Below are positions 52,906 through 63,166 of a stretch of DNA of 64,000 nucleotides, in pieces (the first letter of the stretch is position 1; each line of letters starts with the position of its first letter). The notes under the pieces were generated by a model. The model ran no database searches, was not told the origin of the DNA, and saw only the letters and a list, made by a program, of their open reading frames with translations. The position numbers and the translations under genes were made by a program. This DNA is from Brevibacterium limosum (GTDB lineage: Bacteria; Actinomycetota; Actinomycetes; Actinomycetales; Brevibacteriaceae): contig NZ_CP050154.1 of NCBI RefSeq assembly GCF_011617705.1, positions 3,162,001 to 3,226,000 of the forward strand, in the 5' to 3' direction.

Positions 52906-54099
52906 ATGAGTCCGAATACGACAGATCAGACCCCGTCAATCGTCTGCGCCCCTGACTCCTTCAAGGGCTCAGCCTCCGCCCCTGCCGCCGCGGCCGCCAT
53001 GGCCCGCGGCGCTCGGGCGGTCTTCCCCGGCGCACGGGTCACCGAGCTGCCCTTCGCCGACGGCGGGGAGGGCACGCTCGACGCCCTGCTGGCCGTATGG
53101 GGAACTCGGCCGCGCACCGTGGACACGGTCGATGCCCTGGGCAGGGCCGCCTCGGCGGCCTTCGGTCTGTCCCCCGACGGAACCACCGCGGTCATCGAGG
53201 CGGCCCAGGCCAATGGCCTGCCGCAGGTCTCGGACGTGGAGCTGCAGCCCGAACGCGCCGATACCTACGGCGTCGGACTGCTCGCGGCCGCGGCTCTCGA
53301 CCTCGGAGTCGAGGAGATCCTGCTGTGCATCGGCGGCTCGGCGAGCACGGACGGCGGGACCGGAATACTGGCTGCCCTCGGTGCGCGCTTCGTCGACGCC
53401 GACGGCGATCCCGTCGCACCCGGCGGCGGTGGGCTGGCCGCGATCTCCGCGATCGACACCTCGGCGCTGGACCGGCGTGCCGCTGCGGTGCGGTGGCGCA
53501 TCGCCGTCGATGTCGACAGTCCGCTCACCGGTCCCCGCGGGGCCGCTGCGGTCTTCGGCCCGCAGAAGGGAGCGGACGCTGACTCGGTGGCCCTCCTCGA
53601 TTCCGGCCTCGGCCACTTGGCCGAGGTCCTCGCCGACACCTCTGCCGAGGCCGAGGCCCTGGCGGCGACGCCGGGGTTCGGGGCAGCCGGTGGGATACCG
53701 CTGGCACTGACGAGCCTGCTGGGCGCCGAGGTGCTGCCCGGATCGACGATGGTCGCCGAGGCCGTGGGACTGACCGCGGCTCTGGCCGACGCCGATTTCG
53801 TGCTCACCGGGGAGGGATCCTTCGATTCCCAATCCTTGGGCGGCAAGGTCGTCGCGGCCGTGCGGGATCATGCCCCCGCCTCGGCGAGAGTGATCGTCAT
53901 CGCCGGTCGGGTCGGTCTGACCGCCGCGGAGTGCCGGGAGGCCGGAATCACGGCGGCACTGTCGATCGCACCGGGGCCGGCCGACCTTGCCGCCCTGTCC
54001 GAGCGCGCCGAAGCGCTCATCGAGGACACGGCCGCGCAGGCGTGCGCACTCGGCTCGCCGTCGGGCACACCATTTCAACGACGAAAGGACACACCATGA
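52906..54099 (+). CDS. Glycerate kinase (GarK/GlxK family)
   Basis: 397 residues; phosphorylates D-glycerate, feeding the glyoxylate-derived carbon into glycolysis. Family motifs are IVCAPDSFKGSASAPAAAAA, PFADGGEGTLDALL, CIGGSASTDGGTGILAALGA, VDVDSPLTGPRGAAAVFGPQ and FVLTGEGSFDSQS. The start at 52906 is supported by the beginning of homology but has only a distant GAGG. The stop overlaps the bcp start (ATGA). It completes the gcl, glxR, hyi pathway encoded 5-8 kb away and shares their operator box. Confidence 0.9.
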   Translation: MSPNTTDQTPSIVCAPDSFKGSASAPAAAAAMARGARAVFPGARVTELPFADGGEGTLDALLAVWGTRPRTVDTVDALGRAASAAFGLSPDGTTAVIEAAQANGLPQVSDVELQPERADTYGVGLLAAAALDLGVEEILLCIGGSASTDGGTGILAALGARFVDADGDPVAPGGGGLAAISAIDTSALDRRAAAVRWRIAVDVDSPLTGPRGAAAVFGPQKGADADSVALLDSGLGHLAEVLADTSAEAEALAATPGFGAAGGIPLALTSLLGAEVLPGSTMVAEAVGLTAALADADFVLTGEGSFDSQSLGGKVVAAVRDHAPASARVIVIAGRVGLTAAECREAGITAALSIAPGPADLAALSERAEALIEDTAAQACALGSPSGTPFQRRKDTP

Positions 54100-54575
54100 C
54101 CACGACCACTCAGACTCAGCTCGCCGTCGGAGACATCGCTCCCGACTTCACACTCACCGACGCGGAGGGACGGGCCGTGTCGAAGGCCGACTATGCCGGC
54201 CGCAACGTCATCCTCTACTTCTACCCGAAGGCCGCCTCGCCGGGCTGCACGACGGAGGCCTGCGATTTCCGGGACAACCTCTCGGCGCTGTCGGCCGCCG
54301 GGTTCGAGGTCCTCGGGGTCTCCCCCGATGACACCGAGTCGCTCAAGGAATTCGCCGCCGAGGAGGGGCTGACGTTCTCGCTGCTCTCCGATCCCGGTGC
54401 GGCGGTCGCGAAGGCCTACGGCAGCTATGGGCAGAAGACGATCGGTGAGCACACCTTCCTGGGCACTCAGCGCTCGACCTTCGTCATCGGCGCCGACGGC
54501 ACCCTCATCCACGCCGAGTACGACGTCGACGCTCGCGGCCACGTGGCCCGCCTCCGCACCCACCTCCTCCCCTAA
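54096..54575 (+). CDS. bcp: Thiol peroxidase, BCP/PrxQ-type peroxiredoxin
   Basis: 159 residues. LYFYPKAASPGCTTEACDFRD carries the peroxidatic Cys51 and the resolving Cys56 five residues on, as in the PrxQ group that is reduced by thioredoxin. FLGTQRSTFVIGADG completes the fold. It is translationally coupled to glycerate kinase by a four-base overlap, so it may deal with peroxide made by urate oxidase and other oxidases of the island; that link is inference. The upstream GAAAGG serves its start. Confidence 0.93.
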   Translation: MTTTTQTQLAVGDIAPDFTLTDAEGRAVSKADYAGRNVILYFYPKAASPGCTTEACDFRDNLSALSAAGFEVLGVSPDDTESLKEFAAEEGLTFSLLSDPGAAVAKAYGSYGQKTIGEHTFLGTQRSTFVIGADGTLIHAEYDVDARGHVARLRTHLLP

Positions 54576-54580
54576 TTGCT

Positions 54581-54632
54581 ACCTGACGGCGGCTCAGTAA
54601 CCTCGCGCGAGGTTGCTGAGCCGCCGTCAGGT
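54581..54632. repeat. 52-bp palindrome (family B, copy 1)
   Basis: Arms starting ACCTGACGGCGGCTCAGTAA meet at CGCG with no loop, with one T/C mismatch between them. The same element recurs at 55723-55774 and 60977-61028. It lies six bases after the bcp stop, between convergent genes, and can act as a terminator. Confidence 0.92.
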
Positions 54633-54646
54633 GGTTCTGAGCGGGA

Positions 54647-55636
54647 TCATCCGGTGCGCAGACGGGCGGCGAGGATGCCGAGGATGCGTTCGAACGGCGC
54701 GGTGCGGAACAGATCGCCGAAGGTCAGGCGGATGATCTTGTAGCCCCTGGCCTCGAGGGCGGCTTCGCGCGCCTTCTCCGCAGCGATGCTCTCGCGGGGT
54801 GAGCGGCCGTCCATCGTGTACTTCTCGATCCCGTCGATCTCGATGATCAGTCGCGCATCGTGGTTGCAGAAGTCGACCCGGGCGATGACCTCGCCGAGGT
54901 GGCCGAAGAATTCGACCTGCGGCTCGAATCCGGTGATGCCGTGTTCGAAGAAGCGCACTGCCGCGATCGACTCCGAGGGGGCTTCGCGTCGGCCGTCGGT
55001 GAGGTCGAGCGCGCGCAGCACCGCCGCGTCTCCACGGGATTCGGGGCATTCCTCCAGCACCGCCTCGATGCGGAAACGACTGGTGCGACGCCGGCGGATC
55101 ACCTCGTCGAACATCGGCACGGAGAGATCCGGCCCGTAGTCGCGGGCGATGTCGATGAGTGTGCGCTCCATCGTCGTCACGGCGTAGATGCCGACCATCC
55201 TCCGGTGCGCAGACGGGACTTCGCGGTTGCGCACATAGAGGTGGCGGTACTTGCGACTGACGTTCGGCCGGCACACCTCGACCCTCGTCTCGGCCGGATA
55301 GGAGATCGGCAGTCCGTGGATGAGAGCCGCCGACAGGTGTGAGAAGACCTCGCGCCCCTTCGTCACCCGCCATCGACCCGATGCTGTGTGGATCTTCTCC
55401 GCACGGGTGCGGATGAGGACTCTTAAGGGTTCGATCTCATCGCGCATATCGCCCTGGTGGCCGAACTCTTCGAAGACCTCTTCGCTCAGGGCCGCCCAGA
55501 TGGTTTCGTGTCGTGCGTCGTCGCACGATCCCGTCGCCACGTAACGTCCGCGGGCGATGCGCGAGAGGCAGCATTTCTCTCCGCGCCGGACCTCGTCCTT
55601 GGTGAACCCCAGTCGGTAGAGCTTCTCGGTTGTCAT
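54647..55636 (-). CDS. AbiEi-like/DUF559 nuclease-domain protein
   Basis: About 329 residues. The N-terminal part (1-90) resembles the winged-helix AbiEi antitoxin domain (LYRLGFTKDEVRRGEKCCL, SRIARGRYVA). The C-terminal part (about 240-320) is a DUF559/Vsr-like PD-(D/E)xK fold with VIARVDFCNHDARLIIEIDG, KAREAALEARGYKIIRLTF. Many actinobacteria carry scattered copies of such genes; no AbiEii toxin gene is adjacent. The start is uncertain (ATG 55636 or 55648; neither has a good ribosome site). It interrupts the purine island and is bracketed by two copies of the 52-bp palindrome. Probably a moron gene. Confidence 0.72.
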   Translation of the reverse strand: MTTEKLYRLGFTKDEVRRGEKCCLSRIARGRYVATGSCDDARHETIWAALSEEVFEEFGHQGDMRDEIEPLRVLIRTRAEKIHTASGRWRVTKGREVFSHLSAALIHGLPISYPAETRVEVCRPNVSRKYRHLYVRNREVPSAHRRMVGIYAVTTMERTLIDIARDYGPDLSVPMFDEVIRRRRTSRFRIEAVLEECPESRGDAAVLRALDLTDGRREAPSESIAAVRFFEHGITGFEPQVEFFGHLGEVIARVDFCNHDARLIIEIDGIEKYTMDGRSPRESIAAEKAREAALEARGYKIIRLTFGDLFRTAPFERILGILAARLRTG

Positions 55637-55720
55637 ACACAGATACATGACACCAAATTGCACCATTTGATATCAATAGGCAATAGCCGGAAACAAACTG
55701 TGGATAACTTCTCCCCAGAA

Positions 55721-55776
55721 CTACCTGACGGCGGCCCAGCAACCTTGCGCGAGGTTGCTGGGCCGCCGTCAGGTAG
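55721..55776. repeat. 52-bp palindrome (family B, copy 2)
   Basis: The core at 55723-55774 begins ACCTGACGGCGGCCCAGCAA and has one mismatch between arms; CT/AG extends it to 56 bases. It lies just after the allB stop on the minus strand and upstream of the DUF559 gene. Confidence 0.92.
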
Positions 55777-55780
55777 TAAT

Positions 55781-57136
55781 TCAGCGGGCGGTGAGGAGGT
55801 GGCCGGCGGGGGTCTCGAAGTCAACAGGGGCACCGCGCAGCAGCGTCTGGGTGACCCGACCGCGGACGGCTCGGGTGTCATACGCGCTGATCTGATTGCG
55901 GTGGTAGAGCTCCGCGGCCTGCACGGTCCACTCCTCATCGGGGGCGAATACGGCGAAGTCCGCGTCATTGCCCTCGGCGATCGCGCCTTTGCCCTCGACC
56001 CGGGCCACGGCCGCCGGTGCCGCCGACATCCAGCGGACCACCTCGGCGAGCTCGATTCCGCGCTTCGCGGCCTCGGTCCACACGAGCGAGAGCCCCAGCT
56101 GCAGGGACGAGATTCCGCCCCAGGCGGCACCGAAGTCGCCGGTGTCGAGCAGTTTGAGTTCTGCCGTCGAAGGCGAATGGTCAGAGACGATGCAGTCGAT
56201 CGTGCCGTCGATGAGCCCCTGCCACAGTGCCTCCCGGTTCGATTCCTCGCGGATCGGCGGGCAGCACTTGTGCGTCGTCGCCCCGTCCGGGATCTCCTCG
56301 GCGGTGAAGACGAGGTAGTGCGGGCACGTCTCGACGGTGAGCTTGATGCCCTCGGCCTTGGCCGCGGCGATCTGGTCGAGCGCATCGGCCGAGGACAGGT
56401 GCAGGATGTGCGCCCGGGCCCCGGTCTCCCGAGCGGCGTCGATGACGCGGGCGATTGCGACGTTCTCTGCCTCGCGCGGTCGCGTGGCGAGGAAGTCGGC
56501 GAACTTCGGCCCCGAATTCTTCGGCGCCGACGACATCACCTCGTGATCCTCGGCATGGACGATGAGCATCCCGTCGAAGGAGGCGATCTCGGCCATGTCC
56601 GCGGCCATCTCCGCCGGCTCAAGCGGCGGGAACTCCTCGACGCCGGAGTCCTCGAGGAAGCATTTGAACCCGTACACCCCGGCCTCGTGCAATGGCCGCA
56701 GATCTGCGGTGTTGCCGGGGATCGCCCCGCCCCAGAACCCGACGTCGACGAAGGCCTTGGGCCCGGCGACCTCGCGCTTGGTCTCCAATGCCGCGACATC
56801 GACCGTCGGCGGCAGCGAGTTCAGCGGCATGTCGACGATCGTCGTCACGCCCCCGGCCGCGGCTGCGCGGGTGGCGCTGGCGAAGCCCTCCCACTCGGCG
56901 CGCCCGGGATCGTTGACATGGACATGGGAGTCGACGAGACCGGGCAGCAGCACCTGATCGTCGCCGACCTCGATGATCTCTGCCCCCACCGAGGCGGCCG
57001 TGTCCAGATCCTGTCCACCGCGGGCGATCTCGGCGATCCTTCCGTCCCGGACACCGAGCTGCACGGAGTCGATCCCGCCGGGAAGCAGTGCCTTCGCGGC
57101 ATGGATGACCAGGTCGAAGCTGGCTTCTTTGCTCAA
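55781..57136 (-). CDS. allB: Allantoinase
   Basis: 451 residues, a dinuclear-zinc amidohydrolase that opens S-allantoin to allantoate. The metal motif is VDSHVHVNDPGRAEWEGF. The carboxylated-lysine segment lies near YGFKCFLEDSG. Further His ligands are in LIVHAEDHEV and ILHLSSADAL, and the last Asp is in CIVSDHSPSTAELK. It is downstream of gcl by 101 bases with a palindrome at 57204-57217 in the gap, so it may be co-transcribed or have its own promoter. The 52-bp palindrome follows the stop. Confidence 0.94.
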   Translation of the reverse strand: MSKEASFDLVIHAAKALLPGGIDSVQLGVRDGRIAEIARGGQDLDTAASVGAEIIEVGDDQVLLPGLVDSHVHVNDPGRAEWEGFASATRAAAAGGVTTIVDMPLNSLPPTVDVAALETKREVAGPKAFVDVGFWGGAIPGNTADLRPLHEAGVYGFKCFLEDSGVEEFPPLEPAEMAADMAEIASFDGMLIVHAEDHEVMSSAPKNSGPKFADFLATRPREAENVAIARVIDAARETGARAHILHLSSADALDQIAAAKAEGIKLTVETCPHYLVFTAEEIPDGATTHKCCPPIREESNREALWQGLIDGTIDCIVSDHSPSTAELKLLDTGDFGAAWGGISSLQLGLSLVWTEAAKRGIELAEVVRWMSAAPAAVARVEGKGAIAEGNDADFAVFAPDEEWTVQAAELYHRNQISAYDTRAVRGRVTQTLLRGAPVDFETPAGHLLTAR

Positions 57137-57203
57137 AATTCCTCCTCAGTCGCGCGGCTGTTCGGCCGGCGGATGCGGTGCGCAGCCTCGGCGCTGGACC
57201 GTC

Positions 57204-57217
57204 AACGGTATACCGTT
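57204..57217. promoter_or_regulatory. Perfect 14-base palindrome before allB
   Basis: AACGGTATACCGTT lies 68-81 bases before the allB start, just past the gcl stop codon. GTATAC-centred palindromes of this kind are typical operators of GntR-family regulators. No GntR gene is in the window. Confidence 0.5.
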
Positions 57218-57237
57218 CTAATCGTACTCGGACCAGC

Positions 57238-59037
<1,800 letters not shown>

Positions 59038-59118
59038 TGTTCGTCCTTTGTTCGTGAGCCGGCGACGACGCTGTCGCCGGCTCGGTTCATGGTGGGATTC
59101 CCGTGCCGAGGCGGTCGT

Positions 59119-60006
59119 TCAGTTCTCGTTCTTGGCCGAGAGCTGCTCGACGACGGTGAAGAGACCGGAGTGGTCGAGTCCGCCGTTGCCCTGTTGGACG
59201 GTGGCGGCGACGAGCTGGGCGACGGTGGCCCCGAGCGGGATGGCCACACCTGCTTCGCGGGCGGCGGCGGTGACGATGCCCATGTCCTTGTGGTGCAGCT
59301 CGAGCCGGAATCCGGGGTCGAAGGAGCGATCGAGCATCTTCTGCCCCTTCTGATCGAGCACCTTGGATCCGGCCAGTCCTCCGCCGAGGACCTGCAACGC
59401 CGCACCGGTCTCGACTCCGTAGGCTTCGAGGAAGACGACGGCCTCGGCGAGCAGTCCGATATTGCCGGCGACCATGAGCTGATTCGCGGCCTTGACGGTC
59501 TGGCCGGCTCCCGCGGGGCCGACGAGGACGATGGTCTTGCCGACGGCGTCGAAGACGTCGCTCATCGCGTCGAAGTCGGCTTGGTCACCGCCGACCATGA
59601 TGGACAGGACTCCGTCGATGGCGCCGGGCTCACCCCCGGAGACGGGAGCGTCGAGGGGTCTGAGTCCGGCGGCCTTGGCCCGATCGGCCAGTTCGGTGGC
59701 CACATCGGGACGGATGGTGGAGAAGTCGATCCAGGTGGCCCCGGCTGAGGCGTGAGCGAGGATGCCGTCGTCGCCGGTCAGCACGGCTTCGACGTCGGGT
59801 GAGTCGGGAACCATGGTGATGATGACATCGGCCCCGGCCACCGCCTCGGCGATGGTGGCGGCGGCACTGCCACCCGCCTCGGCGAGGGTGCCGGCCTTGG
59901 CCGGTGTGCGGTTGAAGCCGCGGACGTCGAACCCGGCAGTGACGAGGTTTTTGGCCATCGGCAGGCCCATGATGCCGAGTCCGATGAAAGCGATTGTCTT
60001 GGACAT
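59119..60006 (-). CDS. glxR: 2-hydroxy-3-oxopropionate (tartronate semialdehyde) reductase
   Basis: 295 residues of the beta-hydroxyacid dehydrogenase family. The NAD motif is IAFIGLGIMGLPMAKNLVTAGF, in parts. The substrate loop is DAPVSGGEPGAIDGVLSIMV. The catalytic Lys is in GAGQTVKAANQLMVAGNI and KDMGIVTAAA follows. It reduces tartronate semialdehyde to D-glycerate. ATG 60006 is chosen (GAAGGAAA upstream); the open frame beyond it is antisense noise. 31 bases after hyi. Confidence 0.95.
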   Translation of the reverse strand: MSKTIAFIGLGIMGLPMAKNLVTAGFDVRGFNRTPAKAGTLAEAGGSAAATIAEAVAGADVIITMVPDSPDVEAVLTGDDGILAHASAGATWIDFSTIRPDVATELADRAKAAGLRPLDAPVSGGEPGAIDGVLSIMVGGDQADFDAMSDVFDAVGKTIVLVGPAGAGQTVKAANQLMVAGNIGLLAEAVVFLEAYGVETGAALQVLGGGLAGSKVLDQKGQKMLDRSFDPGFRLELHHKDMGIVTAAAREAGVAIPLGATVAQLVAATVQQGNGGLDHSGLFTVVEQLSAKNEN

Positions 60007-60037
60007 GGTGGGGTTTCCTTCGTGTCGGTGCGGAGTT

Positions 60038-60862
60038 TCAGGCGGTCTGGGTGGCTCGGTCGAGCCAGTCGAAGGCAGTGGCGCGGTCCTGTTTGTATTC
60101 CAGCGCCACGGACCCGGTGTAGCCGAGCGAGTACGCGCGGTCGATCCAGTCGCGCAGCGGCAGCGATCCGGTGCCGGGCGCCCCGCGGCCCTCGGCGTCG
60201 GCGATCTGGATGTGGCCGAAGTTCGCGGCGTCGGCTTCGATGACGGCGGGGACGTCGTCGCCGTTGACGTGCATGTGATAGAAGTCGGCGAGCACGGCGA
60301 TGTTCTCGGGTCCGTGGGCACGGACTCGTCCGACCACCTCGGCGGCGTCGGCGTACCGCTTGAGCGGGTAGGCCTCGGCTCCGGAGACGGGTTCGACGAG
60401 GACGGTTCCGCCGATCTCGGCGACCTTTCCGGCGGCGAGCGCGAGGTTGGCTGCGGCCGTGGCGTCCTGTCCGGCCGCGTCCTGGCCGTCGGTGCGCAGT
60501 CCGTAGAGGGCGTTGAAGGCGCGGCAGCCGGTGCGGCGGCCGATCTCGACGACGATGGCGACGTTTGCGGCGAAGTCCTCCTCGGCGCCGATGATCGAGA
60601 CCATTCCGCGATCGCCCGCGGCCATGTTCCCGGCCCAGAAGTTCAGGCCCTTGAGGGCGACCCCTGCGGAGTCGAGGGAGTCGATGAACTCATCGACCTC
60701 CGCCGAGGTGGGGCTCGGGTTCCCGTCGAAGGGCCACCAGAATTCGACTTCGTCGAAGCCGGCGTCCTTCGCGGCCTGGGCGCGTTCGAGGACGGGCAGC
60801 TCGGTGAGCAGGGTCGAGCAGTTGACGACGTAGCTGGTGGGTGAGGTGAAGGCCTGGGACAT
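60038..60862 (-). CDS. hyi: Hydroxypyruvate isomerase
   Basis: 274 residues, a xylose-isomerase-like TIM barrel. FDEVEFWWPFDGNPSPT and GLNFWAGNMAAGDRGMVSI mark the Hyi group. The metal Glu/Asp/His set lies in GTVLVEPVSG, VLADFYHMHVNGDD and HIQIADAEGRGAPGTG. It equilibrates hydroxypyruvate with tartronate semialdehyde. AAAGGAG precedes ATG 60862. First gene of the hyi-glxR-gcl operon, with two operator boxes directly upstream (60888-60926). Confidence 0.93.
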   Translation of the reverse strand: MSQAFTSPTSYVVNCSTLLTELPVLERAQAAKDAGFDEVEFWWPFDGNPSPTSAEVDEFIDSLDSAGVALKGLNFWAGNMAAGDRGMVSIIGAEEDFAANVAIVVEIGRRTGCRAFNALYGLRTDGQDAAGQDATAAANLALAAGKVAEIGGTVLVEPVSGAEAYPLKRYADAAEVVGRVRAHGPENIAVLADFYHMHVNGDDVPAVIEADAANFGHIQIADAEGRGAPGTGSLPLRDWIDRAYSLGYTGSVALEYKQDRATAFDWLDRATQTA

Positions 60863-60887
60863 GGTGCTCTCCTTTGAGTTGCCGACA

Positions 60888-60926
60888 ATTTCCGTATTGT
60901 GGAAGTGAGTTTCCATTTCGTGAAAT
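60888..60926. promoter_or_regulatory. Predicted paired IclR-type operators before hyi-glxR-gcl
   Basis: TTCCGTATTGTGGAA (60890-60904) is the best copy of the box (TTCC-n7-GGAA). A second one, TTTCCATTTCGTGAAA (60910-60925), follows 21 bases on, about two helical turns. They lie 26-64 bases before the hyi start, over the expected promoter. Confidence 0.65.
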
Positions 60927-60976
60927 CAGCATAGATCGCCTGCGGAGTCCTCGTCAAGACCTCCCCTCCCAAAACA

Positions 60977-61028
60977 ACGTGACGGCGGCCCAGCAACCTC
61001 GCGCGAGGTTGCTGGGCCGCCGTCAGGT
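60977..61028. repeat. 52-bp palindrome (family B, copy 3)
   Basis: Differs from copy 2 by a few bases; the arms are perfect except ACG for ACC at the outer left. It lies six bases after the guaD stop and upstream of the hyi operator region, where it can terminate the xdh-guaD transcript. Confidence 0.92.
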
Positions 61029-61033
61029 AGTAA

Positions 61034-62317
61034 TTAGGAGTGGAGGGAGACGCCGTCGACCCAGACGTCCGCGATGTCGCCCGGGGTGCCCATGGCGAAG
61101 ATCTTCGCCAAGGCGTCGCCGTCGTCGGCGGCGTGGCGAATGCCGACGTCCAAAGGCTGTCCCTCTGCCGGGCGGATGAGCACGGCGTCGAAGCGCTTGC
61201 CCTCGCTGAGCACGCCGACCTCATCGAGTTCGAGCGCTTCGGCCCCGGCAGAGGTCGCCAGGTGCAGCAGATGCGCGGAGGTCAAGGCCACTCCCCCGGC
61301 CGGATCGAGCTGCTGCATGAAGTACGACTGCACACCCTCCTTGAGCAGATTGAAGCCCGTGCCCGCCCCGACGTCGGTGCCCAGGGCCACCCGGACGCCG
61401 GCCTCGATGTGCCGGCGCAGCGGAAAGAAGCCGCTGGCCAGAGCCGAGTTCGAGGTCGGGCAGTGCGCGACCACCGACCCGGCTTCGGCCATCCGCGCCA
61501 GTTCCCGATCCTGCGGGTGGACGTTGTGCGCGAGCACGGTGCGCCGACCGACGAGTCCCGCCCGGTCGTACGTATCGAGATAATCACGAGCCTCCGGGTG
61601 GATCTGCGCGACCCCGGAGATCTCATCGACGTTCTCGTTCAGGTGCGAGGTCACCCAGATGCCCTGGTTCTCCTCCACGAGGCGGCCGCCGGCAGCCAGC
61701 AGCTCCGGTCCCGCGGAGAACGAGAATCGCGGGGTCACCGCGTAGCGCAGTCGTCCCTTGCCGTGCCACCGGTCGATGAGCGCTTGGCTCTCCTCGGTCG
61801 AACGCGCCACGTCGGTGAGCAGCGCATCGGGCAGGTTCCGGTCGCTCGTCACCAGCCCGGAGGTGATCCGCAGCCCCGACTTCTCGGCGGCGGCGAAGAA
61901 GATGTCCATGGCAGCCGCGAAGTGCGAACCGAAGACCATCGCCGAGGTGGTCCCCGCCGAGATCAGTCCCGTGAGGAATTCGCCGGCCACCGCCTCCGCG
62001 TAGGCGGGGTCTGCGAGTTTCGCCTCTTCGGGCAGGGCGCACTGGTCGAGCCAGTCGAGCAGCGGCCGTCCGAGATGGCCGATGGCCCGCACCTGCGGCA
62101 GGTGGACGTGGGTGTCGACGAGCCCGGGGATGAGCACACCGTCGCGGAGGTCGACGACCTCGGCGGCGGGGTGCGCGGACCGGGCGGTGTCGAAATCGGT
62201 GCGGGAGGTGATGAGTCCGTCGTCGACGACGAGGGCGACATCGGAGGCCGAGCGCAGCCGGCCCCCGGTGAATGGGTTGTCCGGCGTGTCGAAGACGCGA
62301 ACGCGGTAGATGACCAC
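61034..62317 (-). CDS. guaD: Guanine deaminase
   Basis: 427 residues, zinc amidohydrolase turning guanine into xanthine. The motifs are PGLVDTHVHLPQVRAIGHLG, TSAMVFGSHF, TSHLNENVDE, VLAHNVHPQD, VAHCPTSNSALASGFFPLRR and the Asp in VALGTDVGAGTGFNLL. GTG start with AAGGAG eight bases before it. Last gene of the xdhB-xdhC-guaD unit, 63 bases after xdhC. Confidence 0.95.
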   Translation of the reverse strand: MVIYRVRVFDTPDNPFTGGRLRSASDVALVVDDGLITSRTDFDTARSAHPAAEVVDLRDGVLIPGLVDTHVHLPQVRAIGHLGRPLLDWLDQCALPEEAKLADPAYAEAVAGEFLTGLISAGTTSAMVFGSHFAAAMDIFFAAAEKSGLRITSGLVTSDRNLPDALLTDVARSTEESQALIDRWHGKGRLRYAVTPRFSFSAGPELLAAGGRLVEENQGIWVTSHLNENVDEISGVAQIHPEARDYLDTYDRAGLVGRRTVLAHNVHPQDRELARMAEAGSVVAHCPTSNSALASGFFPLRRHIEAGVRVALGTDVGAGTGFNLLKEGVQSYFMQQLDPAGGVALTSAHLLHLATSAGAEALELDEVGVLSEGKRFDAVLIRPAEGQPLDVGIRHAADDGDALAKIFAMGTPGDIADVWVDGVSLHS

Positions 62318-62380
62318 AGTGGTTCTCCTTGGTTCAGTGACATGAGTCAGAGCAGAAAGTCAGTCAGCGGCGGCCTGTGC

Positions 62381-63166
62381 TCAGGCCATGCGGCCGAGCA
62401 GGTCGGCGGCGACGCTCACGGCGATCGTCGCGGGTGCCTTGCCCGGCAGTTCGGGCAGTCCGATCGGGCACCGGATGGTGTCGACGGCCTCGGGCTCGAA
62501 GCCTTCGGCGGCGAGGTTCCTGCGGAAGCGCTGCCATTTCGCGTTCGACCCGATGAGCCCGACCGAACCGAGGTCGCCGCGGGTCAGTGCCGCGGCACAC
62601 AGATGCAGGTCCTCGGCATGGTCGTGGGTCATGATGACCACGTGCGCACCGGCCGGCAGCGCGGTGAGCACCTCTTCGCCGACGACGGCGAATTCGGAGC
62701 GGATGCGCGCGACCGGGGTCTCCAGCGCGTCGATCGCCTCGAGCTGCTCGGGCCGTGAATCGCTGACCGTGAGGTCGATATCGTGGCGGGCCAGGATCCG
62801 AGTGAGTTCGAGTCCGATGTTGCCGATGCCGAAGATCGCCACCGAGGCGGGCACGGGCAGGGGTTCGAACAGCATCGTGACCTCTCCGCCGCAGCATTGG
62901 CGACCGTACTTGGCCGGGGCCTTGTCGTTGAGCCGCAGGGTGAGCATCTCCGGGGCCTGCTGCCGCTCGGCGAGCAGTTCACGGGCTCGGGTGAGGGCCG
63001 TCATCTCGAGATTGCCCCCGCCGATGGTCCCGAACAGGTCATCGGCGGTGGCGATCATCTTCGCTCCCGCCTCGCGTGGGGCGTGCCCGCGCACCGCGGC
63101 GAGAGTGATGAGGACAGCCGGCACCCGAGCTGCGCGAAGCTCGGCCGCGGTGTCCATCCAGGTCAT
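62381..63166 (-). CDS. xdhC: Xanthine dehydrogenase accessory protein (molybdenum cofactor sulfuration/insertion)
   Basis: 261 residues. The XdhC N-terminal domain has GHAPREAGAKMI, GTIGGGNLE and the cysteine pair RQCCGGEV. The C-terminal Rossmann domain has AIFGIGNIGLELTRIL and VIMTHDHAEDLHLCAAAL. XdhC binds molybdopterin and delivers the sulfurated cofactor to XdhB. The start overlaps the xdhB stop by four bases. Confidence 0.93.
   Translation of the reverse strand: MTWMDTAAELRAARVPAVLITLAAVRGHAPREAGAKMIATADDLFGTIGGGNLEMTALTRARELLAERQQAPEMLTLRLNDKAPAKYGRQCCGGEVTMLFEPLPVPASVAIFGIGNIGLELTRILARHDIDLTVSDSRPEQLEAIDALETPVARIRSEFAVVGEEVLTALPAGAHVVIMTHDHAEDLHLCAAALTRGDLGSVGLIGSNAKWQRFRRNLAAEGFEPEAVDTIRCPIGLPELPGKAPATIAVSVAADLLGRMA

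Noticed and set aside
54647-55636. Complete type IV toxin-antitoxin system
   Set aside because: An AbiEi-like N-terminus is present but no AbiEii nucleotidyltransferase gene lies beside it.
54581-55776. CRISPR array formed by repeated palindromes
   Set aside because: Only three copies at irregular distances of 1 and 5 kb, with genes between them; no spacers and no cas genes.
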